62,589 nt of DNA from a virus. A program made the position numbers and the translations under genes. This document shows, piece after piece, positions 6,783 through 18,124 of this stretch (position 1 is the stretch's first letter; each line of letters begins with the position of its first letter). The stretch spans positions 1 to 62,589 of IMG/VR virus record IMGVR_UViG_3300046167_000817; one strand, written 5' to 3'. The notes under the pieces are model-generated. The model made no database searches, was not told where the DNA came from, and was given only the letters and a program-made list of their open reading frames with translations.

Positions 6783-6977
6783 ATGAATTTTACATTAATA
6801 ATAATAGCAGCTGTAGTTGTTATAATAGGTCTTATTGTTTTTTCTATTTGGTTAAATAAAAAAGGAATCACTAAAGACGATAACGATAATTACATACCAG
6901 ATGTTCTTGAAGACAAAGTAAAGAATGTTAAAACTAAGGTTAAAGACATTAAAAACATTGTCAAAAAGAAAAAGTAA
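6783..6977 (+). CDS. Small membrane protein, 64 aa
   Basis: One N-terminal membrane helix (residues 3-24, LIIIAAVVVIIGLIVFSIWL) and a basic, helical C-terminal half. It overlaps the holin gene by one base, so it is probably part of the lysis module as an antiholin or accessory protein. Confidence 0.6.
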   Translation: MNFTLIIIAAVVVIIGLIVFSIWLNKKGITKDDNDNYIPDVLEDKVKNVKTKVKDIKNIVKKKK

Positions 6978-7435
6978 TGTCTAAAGACAAAAAGAAATTA
7001 AAAGATACCGCTGTTGGCCGATTTTTAGCCGGAGCGGGATCAAATATTATAGGTAGTTTAGGTGAAGTATTACCAGATAAGGGCGTATTAGGTTTAGTAA
7101 AAAATTTAATTAAAAAAGACCCAGCACTACCAGCTGAAGACAAAGAAAAAGCATTAGCCTTGTTACATCAAGATACTGTAGAGATGCAAGAAGTATCAAA
7201 ACGATGGCAGGCAGACATGAAGTCAGATTCCTGGCTTTCGAAAAATACAAGGCCATTGACATTAGTTTTCTTAACTGTTGCAATGGTTTTATTAATATTT
7301 ATAGACTCTACCGGATTAGACTTTGAAGTTGATGGTGGTTGGGTAGACCTTTTAAAATCACTTCTTATTACAGTATATGTAGCATATTTTGGTTCACGTG
7401 GTGCTGAGAAGTTCAAAACAATACAAAAAAATTAA
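6977..7435 (+). CDS. 3TM-type phage holin, 152 aa
   Basis: Pore former that ends the infection cycle by opening the inner membrane. The pattern SWLSKNTRPLTL, a hydrophobic helix, a second helix near WVDLLKSLLITVYVAYFG and the ending GSRGAEKF match the 3TM holin family known from gene-transfer agents and phages. The endolysin is far away at 48.5 kb, so the lysis genes are split. Confidence 0.75.
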   Translation: MSKDKKKLKDTAVGRFLAGAGSNIIGSLGEVLPDKGVLGLVKNLIKKDPALPAEDKEKALALLHQDTVEMQEVSKRWQADMKSDSWLSKNTRPLTLVFLTVAMVLLIFIDSTGLDFEVDGGWVDLLKSLLITVYVAYFGSRGAEKFKTIQKN

Positions 7436-7438
7436 CAA

Positions 7439-10400
7439 ATGGCAAAAATAGATTCGTATTCATTAGATTCTAGTATAACAGACAACGATAGCGTACTTGG
7501 AATAGATTCAGCTAGCGGAGCAACCAAAAGGTTCACAATGTCTAGTATTAAGGCTGCGTTACTTGAAGGTGCAGATATTACAGCTGTTATTGCAGGAACA
7601 GGATTATCAGGTGGTGCGACATCAGGTGAAGCAACTCTAAATATTGATAGCACGGTTGTAACGTTAACAGGTACACAAACACTTACCAATAAAACGCTTA
7701 CAACGCCGGTAATTTCATCTATATCAAATTCAGGTACAATTACTTTACCAACATCTACAGATACTTTAGTTGGTAGAGCAACAACTGATACTTTAACAAA
7801 CAAAACATTAACAACTCCAATACTTACAACCCCTATTGCAAATGCAGGAGTGCAATTAAAAAATGGTTCAACAAGTGCTGGATTTTTAGAATTTTTTGAA
7901 GATAGCGACAACGGGACTAATAAATTAACATTAATAGGGCCTGCATCAACAGCGGACGTTACGTTAACTTTGCCATCTGCAACCGATACACTTATTGGTA
8001 AGGCTACTACAGATACACTTACAAATAAAACATTAACATCACCATCTTTAGCCTCTCCAACATTTTCTGTTACTGAAACAGGTATTGCTGATGGAGATTT
8101 AATTCTTTTCTTAGACGCAACTGATTCTTCGGTTACTAAAAAAGAAGGGTTAGATGATTTAGCAGCATTTTTTGCAGGAGCTGGTTTAACAGCAGCGAAC
8201 TCAGTATTAGCAGTAGGAGCAGGAACAGGTATTACAGTAAACGCTAATGATGTAGCAGTAGCAGGTGCGCAAACTTCAATTACATCTGTTTTAAACACAA
8301 GCTTAGTTTTAGGTAGAGATGCTGACAATGATATTGATTTTACATCTGATAACATTATTACACTAAGGGCAGGCAGGAGCTGATCAAATTAAATTAACAG
8401 ATGGTGCTTTATCACCTGTAACAGACTCCGACGTTGATTTAGGGAACATCTAGTTTGTACTTTAAGGATGCTTATATAGATTCTATCACAACAACAGGTA
8501 ATGTGAGCATAGGTGGAACCTTAAGCGTTTCTGGTAATAACTTTTCAAACGTAGCAGATATAGGATTAGATAGTATATCAGCAGCAACCAACGATATAAA
8601 TATTGCTTTAACTGATAATAGAGCTACAGCACTTACTATTAAACAAGGTAGTGATGCTTATATGATTTTTGATACTGCTAATTCAAGTGAATCAGTATCT
8701 ATTGGGAACAGGAATAAGCGGAACAGCAATAACAATTGGGCATGGAACATCCGAAACTACAATAGGTGATAACTTAGTAGTAACAGGTAATTTAACAGTA
8801 CAAGGTGATACTACAACGGTTAACACTGCAACACTTAGTGTAGAAGACCCATTAGTAGTTGTAGGTAGCGGTAACAATTCATCAGATAGTGTTGATTTAG
8901 GATTATATGGATTATACGACACATCTGGTTCACAAGATTTATATTCAGGATTATTTAGAGACGCAAGTGATAGTGGGAAATGGAAGCTATTTAAAGATTT
9001 ACAGCCTGAACCTACAACAACAGTAAATACCAGCGGAACAGGATATGCGGTAGGAACACTGGTTGCAAACTTAGAAGGAACAGTTACAGGTAATGCAAGT
9101 GGATTATCAGCTACGTTAGCAGTAGCATCAGGTGGTACTAATGCAACATCATTTGCTGATAAAGCAGTTATTATATCACAAGATAGTGGTACAGATACAT
9201 TAGCGGGCGTGGCAATGAGTACAAATGGTCAATTATTAATTGGTGGTACAAGTGGACCAGCAGCCGCAACTTTAACAGCGGGTACTAACGTTACTATTAC
9301 AAATGCAGACAATGCAATTACTTTTGATGTTAGCGCGGCAGGTGATGCTTTCAAAACAATATCTGTATCAGGCCAATCAGATGTTGTAGCAGATGGAACA
9401 GCAGATACATTAACATTTGCCGCAGGTACTGGAACAACAATAACAACAAATGCTGGCACTGATACTATAACTATAAGTGCTGGAACAAATACAATAGAAG
9501 TAGATGAGTTTACAGGGAATGGTAGCACAGCAGCTTATACGTTAAGTACAGCGGCTGTTACTGAAAACAATTTACTTGTATACATGGATGGTGTTTATCA
9601 ACATCATAATACATATGCAGTATCAGGAACTACATTAACTTTTGATACAAACGTACCAAACGGATCAAAAGTAGAAGCGTTCCACATGAGAACAATTAGT
9701 AATACTAATTTAGTACAATCAGCAGTAGCTGGAACATTAATGGATGTTAGTGGAGCAACAGGTGATGTAACATTTAATGTAGATTTATCTGAAGCAGCAG
9801 AAGCAGCAATTGCAGATGGCGATTATATGTTATTTTTAGATGGTGGTGCAACGGGGACAGCTAAGAAAGAAGCATTAGGAGATATAGCCACACTTTTTGC
9901 AGGTACAGGACTTACAGCATCTAGCTCAGTTATAAATATGGATGCTGCTCAAACAGGTATTACATCAGTGCTTAATACGTCTTTAGTATTAGGTAGAGAT
10001 GCGGATAATCAAATTAAATTTGGAACAGACAACCAAATAATATTTGAGGTTAGCGGGGGAGACAATGTAATATTTAAAGCATCAGGTGAAATTGAAGCTA
10101 CTACAGTAAATACAACTGGGGCTGCAACATTAGGTGGTAATGGATCATCTGGTGGTGTAACAATAAACGACGGATCAATACAAATTAGAACAGGTACAGG
10201 TAATGTAGCTGAAATGAGATTTTATTGTGAAACTAGTAATGCACATTATCAAACATTAAAAGCAGCGCCTCATAGTGCAGGTAGTTCGGCGGCATTAGTT
10301 TTACCTACAGCATCAGGTAATTTAGTAGGTACAGGTGATTCAGGAACAGTTGCAAGTGGAATGATAGCAGCAGACGCAATAACTGGTGCTAAGATTGCAG

Positions 10401-10903
10401 ACAACGCATTAGACTCAGAACATTATACAGATGGTTCTATAGACACGGCTCATTTAGCGGCTGATGCTGTTACAGGAGCAAAAATAGCAGACGACGCATT
10501 AGACTCAGAACATTATACTGATGGTAGTATTGATACAGCACATATTGCAGATAATCAGGTAACGCATGACAAATTAGAAAACAGATATACTGTTTTAAGT
10601 GCGCTAGGAACTGGTACAGATCAAACATTAGATTTTTCTGCGGCAACTACTTTTACGGCTACAATGAATGGTAATGCAACTTTTACTATAACTAATCCAA
10701 AACAAGGACAAGTAGTAGATTTAATATTAGCAGGTAATCATACACCAACTCTAGCAATGAGCGGCGCTACATTTAACAAGGTAGGGGGTGTAGATTACGA
10801 CGGATCTGCTACAAATTTAATACAAATACTTGTTGCGGATGATTCAGCAAGTGAAATATTTTATTATTCAGTAGCTACAATAGCATCTGATACAACACCA
10901 TAA
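7439..10903 (+). CDS. Tail fibre 1 (frame broken three times)
   Basis: One fibre of about 1150 residues read in pieces: 7439-8383, then about 8375-8450, then 8455-8710, then 8700-10903. Each junction needs removal of one extra base (near 8372, 8443 and 8705), after which fibre sequence runs on smoothly. The N-terminus is an anchor-like segment. The middle has TNKTLTTP and TDTLVGRATTDTL repeats, and there is an inserted beta-domain at about 9499-9693. The C-terminus is nearly identical in protein to that of fibre 2 (12231-13506). It is followed by its chaperone-like partner. Sequence error is more likely than true loss. Confidence 0.75.
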
Positions 10904-10907
10904 TAAT

Positions 10908-11369
10908 ATGAAAGCAATAGAAATAAACGGAGAAATAAAAATACATGCTCAGCTTCCCAGTTCATGGAAGGGGGTAATGGGGAATTTTAGTAAATTATCA
11001 GATGAGGAAATAAAATCATATGGTTTTTATGATGTAGTAACCCCTGATTATAATAACATGGTTGAACAGCTATCCGCTATATATTTTGATTCTGATAATG
11101 AAATATATACTTATGATGTTTCTAATAAAACTTGGTCAGAAACTTTAGCTGAATTAAAAGAAAATAAACTAATGCAGTTAAAAGAACATACTAATAGTTT
11201 ATTAGGTGTAACAGATTGGTATTATATTAGAAAATTACAAAGAGATATAAATGTGCCCCAAGAAATAAAAGACGAAAGAGAAACAATATTGTCTAATCAT
11301 AATGATCACGAAACAGCAATAAATGCGTTAACTGAAAAAGCAGATGTAATTAAATATGAGTTTAGGTAA
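10908..11369 (+). CDS. Tail fibre assembly chaperone-like protein 1, 153 aa
   Basis: Starts MKAIEINGEIKIHA, has KTWSETLAELKENKLMQLK and a C-terminal helical region ending EINALTEK-like. Length, position right after a fibre, and a paralogue after the second fibre (13517-13996) suggest a fibre-folding chaperone. It overlaps the next gene by 14 nt. Confidence 0.6.
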   Translation: MKAIEINGEIKIHAQLPSSWKGVMGNFSKLSDEEIKSYGFYDVVTPDYNNMVEQLSAIYFDSDNEIYTYDVSNKTWSETLAELKENKLMQLKEHTNSLLGVTDWYYIRKLQRDINVPQEIKDERETILSNHNDHETAINALTEKADVIKYEFR

Positions 11370-12207
11370 AAGATTAATATCAGGGGCAAAAATATATGAC
11401 GGGGATTTATCCGGAGCAAGTTCATATGCTTCAAAAACGTTAGCTTTTGGAGATAGAGGCTATCCGCGTGGGGCGTGTATAAGTGCCTCAGGAACTAGAT
11501 TAATAACTACGCATAAGTCAGGGAGTGATCATTGGTTTAATCAATATAATTTTAGCACAGCTTTTGATGTTACATCAATAGGAACAGTGCAGAAGGAGTA
11601 TCAAACATCAGCGACAATTCAAAACTATATGACTGGTGTTGTAATAAATCATGATAACGATTGGATTTCTTATGATCCATATTATACAAATAATTATTAT
11701 TCACAAGAATTAAGCACAGCAGGGGATATATCAACCGCAGGAACAATTCAAACAGATAGTTGTACAAGATCAGGGGGTGAAAGAACATCAAGTTCGCAAT
11801 TTTTATCTCGTAATGAAGATACTTTGTATTTACAATATGATGCTATAAAAGCTATTTCTCTTAGCACAGCAGGGGATTTATCATCAGGATCGGGTTGTGG
11901 TACTACAACTAGCATAAGTTTTGTAGATAGTGATTTAGGTACAAATACAAAGTCTTGTCAATTTAATCATGATGGAACAAAATTTTACGGAGGGGGAGAG
12001 GATGGTAAAATAGTGCAATATGATTTGTCTACCGCTTATGATCTTAGTTCTGTAGGGAGCGGTACGGTATTTGATCTTTCATCAATAGTAGGGGGTAGTA
12101 GTTCTGAAATATGGTATATGCAATTTAATGACGAACAAACCCATATTTTACTTTATACTCAGATATTCTCCTCAAATACCCATGTAGTATACAGTTTATC
12201 ATTATAA
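11356..12207 (+). CDS. Beta-propeller-like distal adhesin, 283 aa
   Basis: The N-terminus MSLGKRLISG is shared with the giant adhesin at 14001. The body has repeats of the type NHDGTKFYGGGEDGKIVQYD followed by LSTAYDLSS, which are the blades of WD-like propellers found in phage receptor-binding proteins. It is probably the host-contact tip of cassette A. Specific ligand unknown. Confidence 0.65.
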   Translation: MSLGKRLISGAKIYDGDLSGASSYASKTLAFGDRGYPRGACISASGTRLITTHKSGSDHWFNQYNFSTAFDVTSIGTVQKEYQTSATIQNYMTGVVINHDNDWISYDPYYTNNYYSQELSTAGDISTAGTIQTDSCTRSGGERTSSSQFLSRNEDTLYLQYDAIKAISLSTAGDLSSGSGCGTTTSISFVDSDLGTNTKSCQFNHDGTKFYGGGEDGKIVQYDLSTAYDLSSVGSGTVFDLSSIVGGSSSEIWYMQFNDEQTHILLYTQIFSSNTHVVYSLSL

Positions 12208-12230
12208 AAAAATAAATAAACAATTAATAA

Positions 12231-13506
12231 ATGGCAACAACAAAAGTAACAGCTAACGTATTAGCAGATAATTCAATAACACAAGCAAAGCTTGCAGACG
12301 ACGCAGATTGGGGCAGCAGAATTAGCAGCCAACGCAGTAGTTAACGCATCGATAGCATCTGGAGCAGCTATAGATATGGATAAGCTTGATGGCGATTCAC
12401 TTGCAAGCGCTATAACTGACTTTGCACAAGATGATCTTGTAATACTATCAGATACATCAGATTCAGGTAATCTTAAATCAATGACAACTTCAAATTTTGA
12501 AGATGCAATATTTGGTAATATAAGTGGTGACGTTACTTTAGCAGCAGGAGGAGCAGCAACAGCAGCAGCAGCACAAACAAATATAACTTCAGTATTAAAT
12601 ACATCACTTATACTTGGAAGAGATGGTGATAACCAAATAAAGTTTGGAACTGATAATCAAATTATCTTTGAAGTAAGCGGTGGTGATAATGTTATCTTTA
12701 AAGCCTCTGGAGAGATTGAGGCTACTAGCTTAGATATTTCAGGTGATGTAGATGTAGATGGCACACTTGAAGCAGACGCTATAACAGTTAATGGAGCTAC
12801 ACTTGCTGAAACAATTTCAGATACGGTAGGAGCTATGGTTGGCAGTAATACAGAAACTGGAATAGCAGTAAGCTATGATGATTCTGATAATACTTTGGAT
12901 TTTGTTATAGGAGCAGGAGTTATAGTAAACTCAATGCTGGCTGATGATGCAGTAGGAGCAGACGAACTTGCGGCTAATGCAGTGGTTACAGCTTCTATCG
13001 CCGATGATCAAGTAACTCAAGCTAAAATGGCAAATGATGCAGTAGGTGCCGATGAGTTAGCAGCGAATGCAGTAGTAGAAGCATCTATGGTTGATGATGC
13101 AGTAACAGCGGCAAAACTTGCTTCAAACGCAGTAGTAACCGCTTCTATAGTTGATGATAATATTACACATGCTAAATTAGAACCAAGATATACAACACTG
13201 GTTGCTAAAGGTACAGGAACAGATCAAACATTAGATTTTGCAACTGCTACAACTTTTACAGCGACTATGAATGGAAATGCTACCTTTACAATAACAAACC
13301 CTAAACAAGGACAGGTGGTTGATCTTATAGTTGCAGGTAACCATACATTAACACTTGCAATGTCAGGTGCTACGTTTAATAAAATAGGAACAGTTAATTA
13401 CGACGGATCTACAACTAATTTAATACAGATTGTTGTTGCTGATGATGCATCAAGTGAGATATTCTACTATTCAGTTGCACCTATAGCATCAGACACAACT
13501 CCATAA
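12231..13506 (+). CDS. Tail fibre 2 (frame broken once near its start)
   Basis: Translation from the ATG at 12231 gives MATTKVTANVLADNS and shifts frame at about 12306, where one extra base (near GCAGATTGG) separates it from the long frame ending at 13506. The body repeats LADDAVGADELAANAVV units. The last 100 residues match fibre 1 closely in protein, but codons differ widely, so this is an old or imported homologue rather than a recent copy. Confidence 0.75.
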
Positions 13507-13516
13507 TAAATAATAT

Positions 13517-13996
13517 ATGAAAGCAGTAAATAATAACGGAAAAATAAAAGTATACGCTTCAGTGCCAGATTCTTTTCAATCTTCTACAGGTGTACATATG
13601 AATGCACCTAAAATGACAGAAGAGGAGCTAAAGAATGCAGGAATGTTTGATGTTGTAATAGGTGATAACTATGATGAAAAAATTCATACATTGGGTGAAA
13701 TATATTTTGATTCACCAAACACTGTATTTAGAAAAGATTTAGTTGTTAAAGAGTGGACTGAAACTTTAGAAGAATTAAAAACAAAAAGAATAAACCACTT
13801 TAAATCACATGTTAATTCCGAATTAGCTAAAACAGATTGGTATGTTATTAGAAAAACAGATAACAACGATGCAATCCCAAGTGATGTACAAACAGCAAGA
13901 ACAAATTTAAGAACACAATCAGCAACTGTTGAAACAGAAATAAATGCTTTAACAGAAAAAAAAGAAGTAGTATTATACAATTTTCCTAATATTTAA
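13517..13996 (+). CDS. Tail fibre assembly chaperone-like protein 2, 159 aa
   Basis: Paralogue of the gene at 10908. It shares the start MKAVNNNGKIKVYA, the WTETLEELKTKRINHFK segment, TDWYVIRK and the ending INALTEKKEVVLYNF. It follows fibre 2 at the same spacing, so cassette B repeats the order of cassette A. Confidence 0.6.
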   Translation: MKAVNNNGKIKVYASVPDSFQSSTGVHMNAPKMTEEELKNAGMFDVVIGDNYDEKIHTLGEIYFDSPNTVFRKDLVVKEWTETLEELKTKRINHFKSHVNSELAKTDWYVIRKTDNNDAIPSDVQTARTNLRTQSATVETEINALTEKKEVVLYNFPNI

Positions 13997-14000
13997 TTAA

Positions 14001-17000
14001 ATGAGTTTAAATAAAAGATTAATGTCTTCTCAACCCGCTCCATTTGTAGCGAGTGAAAACTTTAAAGTAGTTACTTATACAGGTAATGATGGTACACAAA
14101 ATATAGATGTAGGATTCAAACCTGATTTGGTTTGGATAAAAAATAGAAACAATAGTTCAGATTCAACATTTGACCACTCATTATTTGATTCTCAAAGAGG
14201 TACATTTAGGGTAAGAAGTAATTCAGATGGAGCTGCAAATGATTATGCTTCACACTATGGGGGTATTACTGATAATGGTTTTCAAGTAAAAGATGGTTTA
14301 GCTTTAAATGATGCTGATGGAACTTATGTAGCTTGGTGTTGGAAAGCAAACGGAGGAACGACAAGCACAAATACAGATGGTTCTAATATAGATTCAACTG
14401 TGCAGGTCAACGCAAACGCAGGTTTTTCCATAGTTAAATTTACTGGAACAGGTAATGCAGCTCATACTGTAGGGCATGGATTAAGTGCTTCTCCTAACGT
14501 TATTATTACTAAAAATTTAGAAGAAAGTAGAGATTGGAGGGTTTTTCATACTAGCCTATCTACTAATCAGTTTTTAGCATTAAATACAAATGGTGCTGTT
14601 GGTACTTCACCTGCAAATACTTGTTGTGGTGCTGTTGCTTCAGTAGATGCTACAACTTTTGGGTTTGTTGCAGGTAATGGAGGGGCTACAGAGCTTGATA
14701 ATGTAAACAAATCAGGAATAGATTATATATCTTACTGTTTTCATTCAGTTGATGGCTTCTCAAAGTTTGGAAAATATACAGGTAATGGAAATGCAATAGG
14801 CACAATAGTAGAAACAGGTTTTGAACCTGCTTTTGTATTAGGAATAAAAGCAAGTGGAGATAATTGGTGGATGCTTGATAATAAAAGAAATACAACAAAT
14901 CCAAGAAATACAGGGCTTTTTCCAAATTTGACTCAAGAAGACTTAACAGGAGGATATAGTATGGATTTTTTATCAAATGGATTCCAACTAAAAACAAATG
15001 ATGGTGCTATGAATGCAAATGGTAGTGATTATATCTATATAGCATTTGCTGCAGATCCAGACGAAGTAGCACCAACACTTGCAAGTAGTTTTAACGCTTT
15101 CCCTTATGTTGGCTCAGGTGATGACCCTTTACCAATTAACAAAGTTGGATTTAAACCAGGTCTTGTTTGGATTAAATCAAGAGATGTTGCAAGAGAACAT
15201 ATTTTGTCTGATATAGTTAGAGGTGTAGATAAAGAACTTTCAGCTAGTGATAGTACCGCTGAAGAATCGAGAGGTGTATCATCTTTTGATGCAGACGGGT
15301 TTACTTTAGATGATTCAACCTCCAACTATAATGACGATGGAGAAAAATACATGCTTTGGACTTGGAAAGCGGATGATAACGAACCAACAATAAACGAAGA
15401 AGGTAGTATAGATTCTATTGTTAGCGCAAATGCAAATGCAGGATTTTCTATAAGTACATTTACGGGTACGGGAGCAAATGCAACTGTTGGACATGGGTTA
15501 TCGGCTACCCCAGAATTTGTTATAATTAAAAACGCAAGTGCCTCAGGGTCGTGGTTAACCTGGCACAAAGATTATGGGGGAGGTGATAAATATATTTATT
15601 TAGATAGTAGTAACCAAGTGCTGACTCAATCACAATTTTTTAACAGTACTGTGCCAACTTCATCTGTATTTTCAGTAGGGTCACATGGAGATATAAACGG
15701 AAGTGGTAATACTGTTGTAGCTTATTGTTTCCATTCAGTATCAGGATATAGCAAGGTCGGAAGTTATACCGGTTCAACTTCAGGAGTAACCGTCACAACG
15801 GGCTTTAAACCTGATTTTCTTTTAATAAAATCAACAAGCAATGTAGAACATTGGGCAATACTTGACACAATAAGAGGTTCAGGAAAAGTTGTAAATCCAA
15901 ATAGAACTAATGCAGAAAGTGATAGTACATTAAATACTTTTACTGTATCAAACACAGGTTTTTCATTCCCACACCAAAACACTGCTGATGCAATGTTAAA
16001 TGAAAATGGTTATGAATATGTTTATTTAGCAATAGCTAAAAATGTGCCTCAAACAAATGTTCTTGCTAATAGCTTTAAAACAGTAACATATACCGGTAAT
16101 GGAAGCATACAAAGTGTTACGGGTTTTGGATTTAGCCCTGATTTTGTTTGGATAAAGAGAAGGAGTGATACAGAGAACCATAGTTTAAATGATTCTGTAA
16201 GAGGAGTGCAACAAGAAATAACCGCTGATAAAGATTCGTCAAATGCACAATCAACTAAAGTTAATGGTTTAAGTTCATTTGATTCAGATGGGTTTACAGT
16301 CGCAGAAAACAATGCTAACAACACTAACAATGAAACGTATGTAGCATGGGGATGGAAAGCAGGGGGTGCTTGGGTATCAAATCTTGATGGATCTTCGGCA
16401 AGTATAGTAAATACAAATACTGCAAATGGATTCAGTATTGTGAAATATGTTGGTAATCAAACTGCAGGACATACGATAGGGCATGGGCTTAATTCAGCCC
16501 CTGAAATGATATTGCTTAAATGTTTAGATTCAGTAAACCCTTTTTATGTATATCACAAAGGAGTTGATGCAAATAATCCTGCACATTATAATTTAAGATT
16601 AAATGGAAATGACGTAAGACAAGATTCAACAACAGAATTTAACGATACTGAACCAACAAGTTCTGTGTTTACTTTAGGTACAACAACAGGTACAAATAAA
16701 ACTGATAATGAATATATTGCATACTGTTTTCATTCAGTAAGCGGATATAGTAAGATTTCAAATTATACTGGGAATGGGAGCACGCAAAGTATTACAGGTC
16801 TTGGATTTCAACCTGACTTTGTTTTCATAAAAGAATCTTCAAATGCAGAATCTTGGAGAATTTTTGACAGTGTAAGAGGCGCAACAAAAAGATTATTTCC
16901 TGATAATAATGGAGCAGAATCTAATGCAAGTGATTCTTTAACATCTTTTGATGTTGATGGATTTAGTTTAGGGTCAAGCTCAGGCGTAAACCAAAATAAT

Positions 17001-17861
17001 GAAAATTATATATATTATGCAGTAAGACATGTTTTACAACCCCAAGCAGGGTTTATGTCTTTCCTTGTTGTTGGAGGAGGTGCTTCTGGTGGTAGAGGTG
17101 ATAGTCGTTCAGGAGCTGGGGGTGGAGCCGGTGGATTAAGAACATCTTTTGGAAATAATTCAGGTGGTGGCGCTGCAGCAGAAAGCGATATAACTTTAGC
17201 AGCAGGAACATATACAATAACAATAGGAGCCGGAGGTGCAGCTAAAAGCGGTTCAGACGGAACTGGAAATGACGGTGGTGATTCATCTATAGCAGCAACA
17301 GGATTAACAACAATTACATCCGCTGGAGGAGGAAAAGGTGGTTATCCTGGAAACGGTGGAGATGGTGGTTCCGGAGGTGGTGGTGCTCATGGAGGAGGAT
17401 CCGGTGGTGCTGGAACAGCTAATCAAGGATTTGCAGGAGGAAATGGAGTTGGAGAATCATCTTATAACGGAGGTGGAGGTGGAGGTGCTTCCGCGGCTGG
17501 TTCAAATAGTAGTACAAGTAACGGTGGTGCTGGTGGAGCTGGTTTAACACTTAATATTACAGGAAGCTCTGTAGCATTCGCCGGTGGTGGTGGAGGTGGA
17601 GGTGGAGGAACTGCTGGAAGTGGAGGAACTGGTGGTGGTGGTGCCGGTGGAACTACAACTGGTACAGCAGGAACTGCTAACACTGGTGGAGGTGGTGGTG
17701 GTGCCCGTGGTACAAGTGGTGCTGGTGGTACAGGAGTAGTAATATTAAGATTACTTACATCTGAATATTCAGGAACTACAACTGGTTCACCAACAGTTAC
17801 AACTGATGGAGATTATAAAGTATTAAAATATACAAGCAGTGGTACTTATGTACACAGTTAA
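14001..17861 (+). CDS. Giant modular adhesin with Gly-rich C-terminus, 1286 aa
   Basis: The N-terminus MSLNKRLMSS matches the cassette A adhesin. Four to five modules then repeat the theme GFKPDLVWIKNR, a stretch with SVRG, and YVAWCWKANGG or YIAYCFHSVSG. From about residue 1015 the protein becomes glycine-rich (GGGGGGAR-like) and ends GVVILRL plus a short cap. This resembles phage fibres with polyglycine-type tips known to set host range. Likely surface receptor binding. Confidence 0.75.
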   Translation: MSLNKRLMSSQPAPFVASENFKVVTYTGNDGTQNIDVGFKPDLVWIKNRNNSSDSTFDHSLFDSQRGTFRVRSNSDGAANDYASHYGGITDNGFQVKDGLALNDADGTYVAWCWKANGGTTSTNTDGSNIDSTVQVNANAGFSIVKFTGTGNAAHTVGHGLSASPNVIITKNLEESRDWRVFHTSLSTNQFLALNTNGAVGTSPANTCCGAVASVDATTFGFVAGNGGATELDNVNKSGIDYISYCFHSVDGFSKFGKYTGNGNAIGTIVETGFEPAFVLGIKASGDNWWMLDNKRNTTNPRNTGLFPNLTQEDLTGGYSMDFLSNGFQLKTNDGAMNANGSDYIYIAFAADPDEVAPTLASSFNAFPYVGSGDDPLPINKVGFKPGLVWIKSRDVAREHILSDIVRGVDKELSASDSTAEESRGVSSFDADGFTLDDSTSNYNDDGEKYMLWTWKADDNEPTINEEGSIDSIVSANANAGFSISTFTGTGANATVGHGLSATPEFVIIKNASASGSWLTWHKDYGGGDKYIYLDSSNQVLTQSQFFNSTVPTSSVFSVGSHGDINGSGNTVVAYCFHSVSGYSKVGSYTGSTSGVTVTTGFKPDFLLIKSTSNVEHWAILDTIRGSGKVVNPNRTNAESDSTLNTFTVSNTGFSFPHQNTADAMLNENGYEYVYLAIAKNVPQTNVLANSFKTVTYTGNGSIQSVTGFGFSPDFVWIKRRSDTENHSLNDSVRGVQQEITADKDSSNAQSTKVNGLSSFDSDGFTVAENNANNTNNETYVAWGWKAGGAWVSNLDGSSASIVNTNTANGFSIVKYVGNQTAGHTIGHGLNSAPEMILLKCLDSVNPFYVYHKGVDANNPAHYNLRLNGNDVRQDSTTEFNDTEPTSSVFTLGTTTGTNKTDNEYIAYCFHSVSGYSKISNYTGNGSTQSITGLGFQPDFVFIKESSNAESWRIFDSVRGATKRLFPDNNGAESNASDSLTSFDVDGFSLGSSSGVNQNNENYIYYAVRHVLQPQAGFMSFLVVGGGASGGRGDSRSGAGGGAGGLRTSFGNNSGGGAAAESDITLAAGTYTITIGAGGAAKSGSDGTGNDGGDSSIAATGLTTITSAGGGKGGYPGNGGDGGSGGGGAHGGGSGGAGTANQGFAGGNGVGESSYNGGGGGGASAAGSNSSTSNGGAGGAGLTLNITGSSVAFAGGGGGGGGGTAGSGGTGGGGAGGTTTGTAGTANTGGGGGGARGTSGAGGTGVVILRLLTSEYSGTTTGSPTVTTDGDYKVLKYTSSGTYVHS

Positions 17862-17865
17862 AATT

Positions 17866-18081
17866 ATGATAGCATATATACTACTTGGAATATTTACGTT
17901 GTTATTAATAATAGGTCAAATTAAAAGTGCGGACATAATTATAGCACCTATAGCAGGATTTATGGTAGGTGCATTATATAATAAAGAAGATTTTGAAGAT
18001 GGAACATGTGATACAACTTTGCAATGTGCTGTAGGCTTTATAACTTTGAGTGTAGTATGGACTCGTAACATAAAAGAATAA
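17866..18081 (+). CDS. Two-helix membrane protein, 71 aa
   Basis: Start chosen at the ATG at 17866, after the adhesin stop. Two hydrophobic stretches lie at residues 2-20 and 28-40, with a possible third near the C-terminus. It could be a second small holin-like protein or a membrane effector. Confidence 0.5.
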   Translation: MIAYILLGIFTLLLIIGQIKSADIIIAPIAGFMVGALYNKEDFEDGTCDTTLQCAVGFITLSVVWTRNIKE

Positions 18082-18085
18082 ATAC

Positions 18086-18093
18086 TATATTTG
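18086..18093 (+). promoter_or_regulatory. Possible host-type -7 box TATATTTG
   Basis: The sequence matches TAnnTTTG, the -7 consensus of Bacteroidota, in the gap before the packaging genes. No good -33 TTG is visible, so support is weak. Confidence 0.25.
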
Positions 18094-18124
18094 TATATAG
18101 TGTAATTAAATTAAATTAAATAAA

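Noticed and set aside
7432-8355. Long open frame antisense to fibre 1
   Set aside because: It is a compositional shadow of repeated GCA/ACA codons; Val/Ser/Pro-rich with no domain, and the sense frame is clearly a fibre.
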